A stretch of 8,795 nt of DNA from NCBI GenBank assembly GCA_039805565.1, contig JBDLTZ010000249.1, forward strand, positions 1-8,795, given 5' to 3'. Under the pieces are notes generated by a model, which did not search any database, had not been told where the DNA came from, and worked only from the letters and a program-made list of their open reading frames with translations. A program made the translations under genes and the position numbers. This document shows, in pieces, positions 1 to 7,048 of this stretch; the stretch's first letter is position 1, and each line of letters opens with the position of its first letter. The stretch comes from CALJIC01 sp039805565 (GTDB taxonomy: Bacteria; Chloroflexota; Chloroflexia; Chloroflexales; Roseiflexaceae).

Positions 1-116
<116 letters not shown>

Positions 117-148
117 GGGAGAACTGAGCACTCTCAATTGCTCGGCGC

Positions 149-177
149 TGGACAAATTTCACTTGTTGTGGTACTAT
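149..177 (+). promoter_or_regulatory. possible internal promoter in the 16S-tRNA spacer
   Basis: A -35-like TGGACA (149-154) stands exactly 17 bases before a -10-like TACTAT (172-177), placing a start site just before the tRNA-Ile gene at 187. It could let the tRNAs be made independently of 16S. The -10 matches consensus at only four of six positions, and a chance match is possible. Upstream, GAGCA (126-130) and TGCTC (139-143) could form a small hairpin. Confidence 0.3.
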
Positions 178-186
178 CCTGGTCAC

Positions 187-263
<77 letters not shown>

Positions 264-266
264 CAC

Positions 267-294
267 GAACGCTGAAGGATGAACGCTGAACGAT
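267..294 (+). repeat. 14-base tandem duplication between the tRNAs
   Basis: Two adjacent 14-base units, GAACGCTGAAGGAT (267-280) and GAACGCTGAACGAT (281-294), differ at one base. The duplication starts four bases after the encoded CCA of tRNA-Ile. The first unit also supplies most of one arm of the hairpin at 272-331, so this may be a slippage-derived or mobile repeat inserted into the spacer. Confidence 0.75.
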
Positions 295-331
295 GATGGA
301 AGCAAGTTCATCATCCGGCTTCATCCTTCAG
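272..331 (+). repeat. long hairpin in the tRNA-Ile/tRNA-Ala spacer
   Basis: A perfect 12-base inverted repeat, CTGAAGGATGAA (272-283) with TTCATCCTTCAG (320-331), encloses a second 7-bp helix, GATGATG (292-298) with CATCATC (309-315). The hairpin fills most of the 76-base gap between the tRNAs. It lacks an adjacent run of Ts long enough for a terminator, and tRNA-Ala follows 8 bases later. It may act as an RNase III-type processing stem or be a TTCATCC-type repeat. Confidence 0.7.
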
Positions 332-339
332 TAGTTTTT

Positions 340-415
340 GGGGCGATAGCTCAGTTGGGAGAGCGACTGCTTTGCACGCAGTAGGTCCGGGGTTCGAATC
401 CCCGTCGCTCCACCA
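340..415 (+). tRNA. trnA-TGC: tRNA-Ala (anticodon TGC)
   Basis: A complete 76-base tRNA. The acceptor stem GGGGCGA pairs with TCGCTCC (405-411) and includes the G3:U70 wobble, the main identity element for alanyl-tRNA synthetase. The discriminator is A412 and CCA is encoded at 413-415. The anticodon stem ACTGC/GCAGT closes the loop TTTGCAC, with TGC at 373-375. The T arm carries GGTTCGAATCC. It is the last gene of this rRNA-tRNA unit. Confidence 0.97.
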
Positions 416-431
416 GTCACACTTTCACCAG

Positions 432-469
432 AGAGAGGCCCGCCGAGCAACCGGCGGGCCTCTCTGTTT
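432..469 (+). terminator. intrinsic terminator of the 16S-tRNA unit
   Basis: A perfect 14-bp GC-rich stem (AGAGAGGCCCGCCG at 432-445 with its complement at 452-465) and a six-base loop AGCAAC are followed by GTTTCT. It lies 16 bases after tRNA-Ala and 25 bases before the stop of the converging gene. The T tract is short, but the stem is strong. It implies that transcription of this unit ends before any 23S gene. Confidence 0.88.
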
Positions 470-494
470 CTATGCTCGTAGCTGGTGCCGCTGA

Positions 495-1634
495 TCACCA
501 GTTGGTGAACGAGCCGTCCAGGCGCCGCAGCTGGGGCAGCTCGGTCATGCGGAACGGGTGGCTGCGCGCGGCCTCGCGGTCAAACTCGATGCCAAGCCCA
601 GGGCGCGTGGGCGGCAGGAGCGAGCCGTCGCGCCACTCGGGCTGGACGGGAACGACGTCAGCCAGGACCTCGCCAGGCTTACGCGGCTGCTCCTGGACGC
701 CAAAGTTCGGCACTGCCAGGTTGAGTTGTAGGCACGCGGCAGATGACACCGGCCCAAGGGGGTTGTGGACCGCGAGCTTGATGTAGTGCGCTTCGCACCA
801 GCCGGCGATCTTCTTCGCCTCGGTGATGCCGCCCACCAAGCACAGATCGATGCGGGCGTAGTCGATCAGCTCCTCCTCGATCAACTGGCGAAACTCCCAC
901 TTCGAGCTGAACTGCTCGCCGGCCGCCAACGGCACGCCCGTGCGCGGCCGCAGCGTCTTGAACGAGTCTGGGTTCTCGCAGCGCAGCGGGTCCTCCATGA
1001 AGTACGGCCGATACTGCTCGACTTCACGGCAGAGCAGCAGCGCATCCGGAAGATCGAGCCGTGTGTGGATATCGAAGGTGATCTCGATCTCGTCGCGCAC
1101 GGCCTCGCGCACGGCCTGGAACTGCCGCAGCGCCGTTCGTACCGCGCGTGCCGGCTCGAGCACGCTGCCATCCTCCGGCAGACCCCAGCGCACGAACTTC
1201 CAGCCCTCCTCCTTCGTACGTAGGCAGGACTCGACCAGCGGAGCGATCTCGCTGCCGTGCCCCACGTTGTGCGGGTAGCAGATGACGCTGTCACGCACGC
1301 GGCCGCCGAGCAGATCGTAGATCGGGACGCCGAGCGCCTTGCCCTTGATGTCCCACAGCGCAATGTCGATTGCTGAAATAGCGGCGCTGATTACGCGCTC
1401 GGCAGGGAAGAACCCGCCGCGGAACAGCCACTGCCAGATGTGCTCGATGCGCCCAGGATCCTGCCCCACCAGCAGTGGTCGGAAGTGCTCCAGCGTGCCC
1501 ATCACGGCCAGCTCGCGGCCGGTCAGCCCGGCCTCGCCCACGCCAGAGATGCCCTCATCGGTGTCGACGACGACGAATAGGAAGTTGCGGTGACCACCCC
1601 AGACGGGGTAGGCTTCGATGTTGGTGATCTTCAC
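495..1634 (-). CDS. mandelate racemase/muconate lactonizing enzyme family dehydratase, galactonate-dehydratase-like
   Basis: A 379-residue enolase-superfamily enzyme of usual length. It has an N-terminal capping domain (about 1-115) and a TIM-barrel domain that would abstract a proton next to a carboxylate and eliminate water from an acid sugar such as galactonate. The Mg2+ ligands are visible as D188 (FDIHTRLD), E214 (FMEDP) and E240 (AAGEQ). H190 and H290 (AVHNPLGP) match the paired acid/base histidines of the DgoD group, and E315 (QEQ) matches its barrel-end glutamate. The family's HGR motif is HTR here, so the true substrate is uncertain. The start is GTG at 1634, with AAAGGT six bases upstream. 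It lies 130 bases downstream of the lipoprotein gene on the same strand, perhaps co-transcribed, and converges on the rRNA-unit terminator. Confidence 0.9.
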   Translation of the reverse strand: MKITNIEAYPVWGGHRNFLFVVVDTDEGISGVGEAGLTGRELAVMGTLEHFRPLLVGQDPGRIEHIWQWLFRGGFFPAERVISAAISAIDIALWDIKGKALGVPIYDLLGGRVRDSVICYPHNVGHGSEIAPLVESCLRTKEEGWKFVRWGLPEDGSVLEPARAVRTALRQFQAVREAVRDEIEITFDIHTRLDLPDALLLCREVEQYRPYFMEDPLRCENPDSFKTLRPRTGVPLAAGEQFSSKWEFRQLIEEELIDYARIDLCLVGGITEAKKIAGWCEAHYIKLAVHNPLGPVSSAACLQLNLAVPNFGVQEQPRKPGEVLADVVPVQPEWRDGSLLPPTRPGLGIEFDREAARSHPFRMTELPQLRRLDGSFTNW

Positions 1635-1681
1635 TGATCTACCTTTCTCCTATCGGATAAAAGCTGGGGTTATTGTTTTCA

Positions 1682-1698
1682 TGGGGGCTGCGCCCCCA
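1682..1698 (-). repeat. GC-rich hairpin in the lipoprotein-dehydratase gap
   Basis: A perfect 7-bp stem, TGGGGGC/GCCCCCA, has a three-base loop (TGC on the plus strand). A second short palindrome, GCGCC-AG-GGCGC, lies at 1711-1722. Neither is followed by a T run on the minus strand, so they do not form a convincing terminator. They could give partial attenuation or mRNA protection between the two genes. The rest of the 130-base gap shows no clear promoter. Confidence 0.5.
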
Positions 1699-1764
1699 AG
1701 CCCCCGCACTGCGCCAGGGCGCCTGTAAGACTGCCTGAATCGCTGCCCTCTCTCCAGAGGCTGC

Positions 1765-3024
1765 TTAGCGGAAGGGAGGCGAGGCGAGCACGCCGCCGCC
1801 GCCGAGGTTCCAGGCCTTGTTCGGGCCGCGCTCGAGGTCGAATGGCGTACCGGGCCCGAGGTTGCGGTTGTAGATGTCGCCGTAGTTGCCAACCTGCCGC
1901 ACGATCTGATAGCCGAAGTCGTTCGGGAGGCCGAGGCCGACGCCGAACTCCCCCTCGACGCCCAGCAGCCGCTTGACGCGCGGGTCATTTGTGATGTCGC
2001 GCTGGCGATCAACGTTCTTCTGGTCCACCCGCAGCTCCTCAGCGTAGATGGTGGCGAAGACTGTCCAGCTCACGATGTCGAGCCACTGGTTGTCGTCGCG
2101 CGGGATGACGGGGCCGAGGGGCTCGCGGGAGATACGGTCGCCGAGGATCACGTGGTCGTCTGGGGTCTTGAGCTGCTGTCGCTTGGAGGCGAGCTGGGAG
2201 CTGTCGCTGGTGACAGCGTCGCACTCGCCCTCGTCGTAGGCTGGGTAGAGCGCGTCCTCGCCGTCGAGCACGCGCGGCGTAAAGCTGATTCCGCGTGCGG
2301 CGAAGTCGTCGCTGAGGTTCTGCTCGCTGGTGGTGCCGGCGGCCACGCAGATCGTCTTGCCGGCTAGTCTGTCTACCGAGGTGACGCCGCTGCTCCTCCG
2401 AACCATGAAGGTCTGGCCATCGTGGAATGTGGTGGGGCCGAAGGCCAGGCCGCTGATGTTGCGGCCCAGAGTCCAGGTGGTGTTGCGGAACAGCACGTCC
2501 ACGCGCCCCTCGCGGATGGCATCGAAGCGATTGTTCGGCCCCTGGCCCGTGCCAAGCGCCACGAACTCAACCTTGGTGGCGTCGCCCAAGACGGCGGCGG
2601 CCACGGCGCGGCAGAAGTCGACGTCGAAGCCGAACCACTGGCCGCGGACGTTGTCGTAGAAGCCGAAGCCGGGGAGGTCTGCATTGACGCCGCACAGGAG
2701 CCGGCCGCGGGCCTGGACGCGCGCGAGGACGGTCTCGCCGGGTTCATCAGCGGCGGGTGCGGCGGTAGGCGCGGCTGCGTCGCTGGTAGGCTCGGGCTGG
2801 CCGGGCGCGGTTGTGGGCTCCGTCTGAGCTGGCTCGGGGGTGGGCGCCGGGGCCTGGGTGGCCTGCGGGGACTCTGACTGCGGGGTGGGCGTGGCGATCA
2901 GAATGATCGGCTGGGGCGTTGGCTGTGCACCGAAGGGCAGGTCGCCGCATGCGGAAAGCAGCAGGCCGAGCACGGGGAGCAGGGCGTGTGCGAGACGCCC
3001 ATACGGAGCGCGATGGAGGCGCAT
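1765..3024 (-). CDS. amino acid ABC transporter substrate-binding lipoprotein (AapJ-like)
   Basis: A 419-residue lipoprotein. The basic N-terminus and hydrophobic stretch (about 12-25) end in the lipobox LSAC with lipidated C26. A disordered Pro/Thr/Ala/Glu-rich linker (about 35-95) follows. The bilobed binding domain (about 98-419) has the motifs of general L-amino-acid receptors: FGFDVDFCRAVAAAV (131-145), DVLFRNTTWT (176-185), GKTICVAAGTT (222-232) and QVGNYGDIYNRNLG (377-390). It should capture amino acids outside the membrane for an ABC permease, but none is encoded nearby. I chose the ATG at 3024 because AAGGAG lies eight bases upstream and the lipobox then sits at normal depth. The frame runs open to 3123, but that would put 33 unrelated residues before the signal. 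A TATAAT promoter precedes it. Confidence 0.92.
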   Translation of the reverse strand: MRLHRAPYGRLAHALLPVLGLLLSACGDLPFGAQPTPQPIILIATPTPQSESPQATQAPAPTPEPAQTEPTTAPGQPEPTSDAAAPTAAPAADEPGETVLARVQARGRLLCGVNADLPGFGFYDNVRGQWFGFDVDFCRAVAAAVLGDATKVEFVALGTGQGPNNRFDAIREGRVDVLFRNTTWTLGRNISGLAFGPTTFHDGQTFMVRRSSGVTSVDRLAGKTICVAAGTTSEQNLSDDFAARGISFTPRVLDGEDALYPAYDEGECDAVTSDSSQLASKRQQLKTPDDHVILGDRISREPLGPVIPRDDNQWLDIVSWTVFATIYAEELRVDQKNVDRQRDITNDPRVKRLLGVEGEFGVGLGLPNDFGYQIVRQVGNYGDIYNRNLGPGTPFDLERGPNKAWNLGGGGVLASPPFR

Positions 3025-3063
3025 AGCGGTAGCTCCTTGACGGCGGGTGGGTGTTCTAGGTGT

Positions 3064-3092
3064 ATTATAGCGGCACAAGCAAGCTGTCTGAA
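3064..3092 (-). promoter_or_regulatory. promoter of the substrate-binding lipoprotein gene
   Basis: On the minus strand, TTCAGA (3087-3092) is followed after 17 bases by a consensus TATAAT (3064-3069). This places a start site near 3057 and a leader of about 33 bases before the ATG at 3024. The -10 match is perfect in otherwise GC-rich DNA; the -35 matches at four of six positions. The core TATTATA on the plus strand is symmetric, and a plus-strand TTGACG sits at 3037-3042, but 20 bases away. Confidence 0.6.
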
Positions 3093-3170
3093 GCGACCGA
3101 TCCCTGCGACCACGCCGCGGCACTCGCGCGTTGACCGGCTTCGGGCGCAGTAGAAAGGGACCACCTCATC

Positions 3171-4537
<1,367 letters not shown>

Positions 4538-4541
<4 letters not shown>

Positions 4542-4840
4542 GCATACCAGCGCCTGATCATCTCGTGCCAGGCAACCTCGAGCTCGCCGAGCGATGCGGC
4601 TCCGGCGCGCGATGCGATGTCCGCTTGGCGATAGCTCGCGTCGCACTCGGCGGCGTTGATCGAGCGGCCGGAAGCAGGCCGCTCGATCAGCATGTAGCGG
4701 GCAAGCGCGCGGGCCTGATCGTAGGTGAAGGTGCCGTAGTGGTGGTAGCCCTCGCGGCGGCGCAGAAGCGCGGCCAGCGAGGGCAGATCGTGCGTCTGTG
4801 CCCGCTGCCCCGCGTAGAGCGCAGCCGTACGCCCACAGGT
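4538..4840 (-). pseudogene. in-frame continuation of the 4841-5206 gene after TGA, without its own start
   Basis: After the TGA at 4841-4843 the same frame stays open for 100 codons to a TAG at 4538-4540. It has the strong G/C third-position preference of real genes here. The translation looks protein-like, for example HDLPSLAALLRRREGYHHYG, a helix around YDQARALARYML, and a C-terminal LGELEVAWHEMIRRWYA. The only in-frame ATG is about 50 codons from the end and has no ribosome binding site. The simplest reading is one 222-codon gene interrupted by a nonsense change, or a sequencing error. Readthrough is less likely. The function is not recognised. The stop lies in a CTAG shared with the M20 peptidase stop. 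Confidence 0.6.
4657..4689. repeat. 13-bp perfect hairpin inside the interrupted gene
   Basis: TGATCGAGCGGCC (4657-4669) is perfectly complementary to 4677-4689 with a seven-base loop, GGAAGCA. No T run follows on either strand, so it is not a standard terminator. It lies about 115 bases past the M20 peptidase stop and could fold in read-through transcripts from either strand. In the minus-strand frame it encodes residues around LIERPASGRSI. Confidence 0.65.
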
Positions 4841-5206
4841 TCACCTCCGCTCGCTCAAGCGCAGCACGAACAGACGCGTCCCCTCCTCCCTGGGGACGCC
4901 GCCGCGCTGGGAGCGAACGAGCAGCCACACGGCGAAGTACTCGCTCGGCGAGTAGATCGACTGGGACGCCGAGCACATGACCGTCGTGGCCGACCGGCCG
5001 ATGGGAGTGCGGCAGCTCGGGGCGGTGGTCGTGAAGGCATCAATGCGGGCAGCGCCGAGCCCAATGGTGAACCTGGGCGGGTTGAGCACCCCGCGTTGCA
5101 CCGCTGACGCGCCGAGGACGGCGCTCATCACGAGCGCCGCGCAGATCACAAGTGAGACCGCCGCAATATTCCACGGCCGCGCACGTGGCATAGGCGTTGC
5201 CTGCAC
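4841..5206 (-). CDS. hypothetical protein with N-terminal membrane anchor (probably truncated)
   Basis: I do not recognise this 121-residue product. A short basic N-terminus leads into a hydrophobic helix (about 12-36, NIAAVSLVICAALVMSAVLG), which may be an uncleaved signal anchor or a signal peptide. The region beyond would be extracytoplasmic. It has two Cys (65 and 78) and ends in strand-like segments, YFAVWLLVRS and TRLFVLRL. The frame stops at TGA 4841-4843 but stays open beyond it, so this is probably the front half of a longer protein. The start is GTG at 5206; ATG at 5191 (residue 6) is an alternative. Neither has a good ribosome binding site. An extended -10 promoter lies about 35 bases upstream, shared symmetrically with the operon at 5282. 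Confidence 0.55.
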   Translation of the reverse strand: MQATPMPRARPWNIAAVSLVICAALVMSAVLGASAVQRGVLNPPRFTIGLGAARIDAFTTTAPSCRTPIGRSATTVMCSASQSIYSPSEYFAVWLLVRSQRGGVPREEGTRLFVLRLSERR

Positions 5207-5216
5207 GCTGATATAT

Positions 5217-5245
5217 TTGACGCTACCTCTCTAATCTTCTATTAT
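5217..5245 (+). promoter_or_regulatory. promoter of the rmlD-glycosyltransferase operon
   Basis: TTGACG (5217-5222) is followed after exactly 17 bases by TATTAT (5240-5245), each matching the sigma-70 consensus at five of six positions. Transcription would begin near 5252, leaving a leader of about 30 bases with GAGGGGAG just before the ATG at 5282. It is the only strong candidate ahead of the three-gene operon, and its -10 overlaps the one on the opposite strand. Confidence 0.7.
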
Positions 5246-5249
5246 ACCA
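5241..5249 (-). promoter_or_regulatory. extended -10 promoter for the 4841-5206 gene
   Basis: On the minus strand, TGGTATAAT (5249 down to 5241) is a perfect extended -10 element, TGN followed by TATAAT. No good -35 is seen 17 bases upstream, which is common for extended -10 promoters. Transcription would start near 5234. It overlaps the plus-strand TATTAT in all but one base, so RNA polymerase could open the site in only one direction at a time. Confidence 0.55.
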
Positions 5250-5281
5250 GCCCGTCCAGGATAGCCGCCACGAGGGGAGAG

Positions 5282-6106
5282 ATGCGAGTCGTTATAACCG
5301 GTGCGTCAGGCCAGCTCGGGCAGGCGCTCCAGCGCGCGTTCGGAGCTGAGCACGAGGTCGTTGGGCTGACCCACAAGGAGATCGATCTGGGGCGGCCGGA
5401 GACCGTCGAGCAGCTGGTAGCGACGCGCGCGGACCTCGTGCTGCACCCCGCGGCGATGACACATGTTGATGGATGCGCGCGTGACCCCGATGCGGCGTAT
5501 CGGGTGAACGGCCTCGGGACTCGCTACGTGGCGCTGGCCTGCCGCCGGCTTGATGCGCCGTTGGTCTACATAAGCACAAATGAGGTGTTCGATGGCGCTG
5601 GTTCGAGCGCGTACCGTGAGTACGATCGTCCGGCACCGGTCAACGCCTACGGCTGGTCGAAGTTGGTCGGCGAGGAGGCTGTGCGCCAGATCGTCCCACA
5701 GCACTACATCGCGCGGGTGGCGTGGCTATTCGGCGGCGAGCGCAACTTCGTGCGGACGGTGCTGCGGCTGGCCGCGGAGCGCGACTCGCTCAGCATGGTG
5801 GCCGATGAGGTCGGCAGCCCGACGTATGCCCCAGACGTGGCCTCTGCCGTGCTGCGCCTGACGCGGACCGGGTGCTTCGGCACGTACCACATCGTCAACG
5901 ACGGCGCGTGCTCGCGCTACGATCTGGCGGCTGCGGCGCTGCGGCTGGCGGGCCGCGAGGGGGTAGAGCTGCGGCCGATGGCGCTGGCAGACTTCCGGCG
6001 CGACAGCCGGGTGCCGCCGCACACACCGCTGCGGAACATTGCAGCGGCGGACCTCGGCATCACACTACGGCCGTGGCAGGATGCGCTCGAGGAGTATCTG
6101 GCGTGA
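5282..6106 (+). CDS. rmlD: dTDP-4-dehydrorhamnose reductase family protein (SDR)
   Basis: A 274-residue extended short-chain dehydrogenase/reductase. RmlD reduces dTDP-4-dehydro-L-rhamnose to dTDP-L-rhamnose with NAD(P)H in the cytoplasm. The dinucleotide motif is TGASGQLG (GxxGxxG at 7-13), and the active site has S98/T99 (ISTNEVFDG) and Y123xxxK127 (NAYGWSK). Also typical are DLVLHPAAMTHVD (51-63), DEVGSPTYAPDVA (175-187) and the C-terminal PLRNIAAADLGI ending in WQDALEEYL. The usual STDYVFDG reads STNEVFDG here. No rmlA, rmlB or rmlC is in view, so the exact nucleotide sugar is inferred from family and context. First gene of the operon: ATG 5282 follows GAGGGGAG, and the next gene overlaps by four bases (GTGA). 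Confidence 0.88.
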   Translation: MRVVITGASGQLGQALQRAFGAEHEVVGLTHKEIDLGRPETVEQLVATRADLVLHPAAMTHVDGCARDPDAAYRVNGLGTRYVALACRRLDAPLVYISTNEVFDGAGSSAYREYDRPAPVNAYGWSKLVGEEAVRQIVPQHYIARVAWLFGGERNFVRTVLRLAAERDSLSMVADEVGSPTYAPDVASAVLRLTRTGCFGTYHIVNDGACSRYDLAAAALRLAGREGVELRPMALADFRRDSRVPPHTPLRNIAAADLGITLRPWQDALEEYLA

Positions 6107-7032
6107 TCGACATCATCATCCCCAACTACAACGGCGCCGATCTGCTCCCCACCTGCCTCGACGCGCTGCGCGCCCAGACGCGCCAGGACTTCTGTGTCGT
6201 CGTGGTGGACGACGGCTCGACCGATGGATCGCGCGAGCTGCTGGCGCGCCACTACCCGGAGGTGCAGGTGATCGCGATGGCGCGCAACCGGGGCCTGGCG
6301 GCGGCGGTGAACGCGGCGATCGAGGCTACCGGCGGCGAGTACGTTGTGCTGCTGAACAACGACACCGAGGCTGACCGGCGCTGGATCGAGCATCTGGTGG
6401 GCGCGCTTGAGCACTACCCTGCCTATGATTTCGCGGCCAGCAAGCTGATGCTGTTCGACCGGCGCGACCACATCCACTCGGCGGGGGACTACTACCGGCC
6501 CGACGGTGTGCCTGGCAACCGAGGTGTGTGGCAGCGTGACCGCGGCCAGTACGATGTCATGGAGGAGGTCTTCGGCCCGTGCGCCGGGGCGGCCGCCTAC
6601 CGCAGGTCGGCGCTCGAGGCGCTGGCGGAGGGCAACAAGGTGCTCGACGAAGACCTGGTGATGTACTGTGAGGATGTCGACCTCAACCTGCGCGCCAGGC
6701 TGCGTGGCAGGCGGACGATCTATGTGCCGCGGGCGGTGGTGTATCATAAGCTGAGCGCCACCGGCGGGGGATCGCTGGCGAGCTACTACTGCGGGCGCAA
6801 CTTCGTGCTGGTGTGGGCGAAGAACATGCCGGAGCCGCTGGTGCGACGCCACCTGCTGGCGATGCTGCGCTCCCAGCTCGGCTTCGCGCTGGGGGCGTTG
6901 TGGCACATCCGTGAGCCAGCGGCCCGGGCGCGGCTGCGGGGCCAGCTCGATAGCCTGCGGGCCCTGCCGCGGTTCCTGCGAAAGCGCCGGCAGCGCTCAT
7001 CTGAGGCGCCGGCAGAGGTCGTGCTACCCTAA
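6103..7032 (+). CDS. family 2 glycosyltransferase (rhamnosyltransferase-like)
   Basis: A 309-residue inverting GT-A glycosyltransferase that would move a sugar from a nucleotide donor to a surface glycan. The fold starts at once with IDIIIPNYNGADLL (2-15), then VVVDDGSTDGS (33-43) for nucleotide binding and LLNNDTEA (83-90) at the metal-binding DxD position. YCEDVDLNLRARLRGRRTIY (158-177) holds the likely catalytic base D161, and VVYHKLSATGG follows. The basic C-terminal part (about 230-300) may associate with the membrane. The GTG at 6103 lies in the GTGA overlap with rmlD, so translation is probably coupled. The frame is open back to 5872, but that stretch is the out-of-frame shadow of rmlD. 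Rhamnose transfer is inferred from the neighbour and from the COG1216-like look. Confidence 0.9.
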   Translation: MIDIIIPNYNGADLLPTCLDALRAQTRQDFCVVVVDDGSTDGSRELLARHYPEVQVIAMARNRGLAAAVNAAIEATGGEYVVLLNNDTEADRRWIEHLVGALEHYPAYDFAASKLMLFDRRDHIHSAGDYYRPDGVPGNRGVWQRDRGQYDVMEEVFGPCAGAAAYRRSALEALAEGNKVLDEDLVMYCEDVDLNLRARLRGRRTIYVPRAVVYHKLSATGGGSLASYYCGRNFVLVWAKNMPEPLVRRHLLAMLRSQLGFALGALWHIREPAARARLRGQLDSLRALPRFLRKRRQRSSEAPAEVVLP

Positions 7033-7048
7033 GAGAGACGAGACACGC

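Noticed and set aside
3131..3156. TTGACC ... TAGAAA promoter just upstream of the M20 gene
   Set aside because: The spacing is only 14 bases, and the -10 would overlap the ribosome binding site.
4780..4843. Selenocysteine insertion at the TGA (Sec-Thr-Cys)
   Set aside because: The bases after TGA give only a weak 5-bp stem (GCGTA/TACGC) without the compact bulged SECIS shape, and no selenoprotein family is recognised. It is kept only as an outside option in the finding on this gene.
4565..5107. 180-codon plus-strand open frame
   Set aside because: Its composition is low-complexity Ala/Arg/Gly and it has no ribosome binding site. The minus strand carries a hydrophobic helix and better codon bias over the same bases.
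5872..6102. 77-codon N-terminal extension of the family 2 glycosyltransferase
   Set aside because: It lies out of frame inside rmlD and is Arg/Ala/Gly-rich. The GT-A fold begins exactly at the GTG at 6103.
6911..7048. 46-codon N-terminal extension of the Alg5-like glycosyltransferase
   Set aside because: It overlaps the upstream gene out of frame and has no family resemblance. The GTG at 7049 directly precedes the conserved fold.
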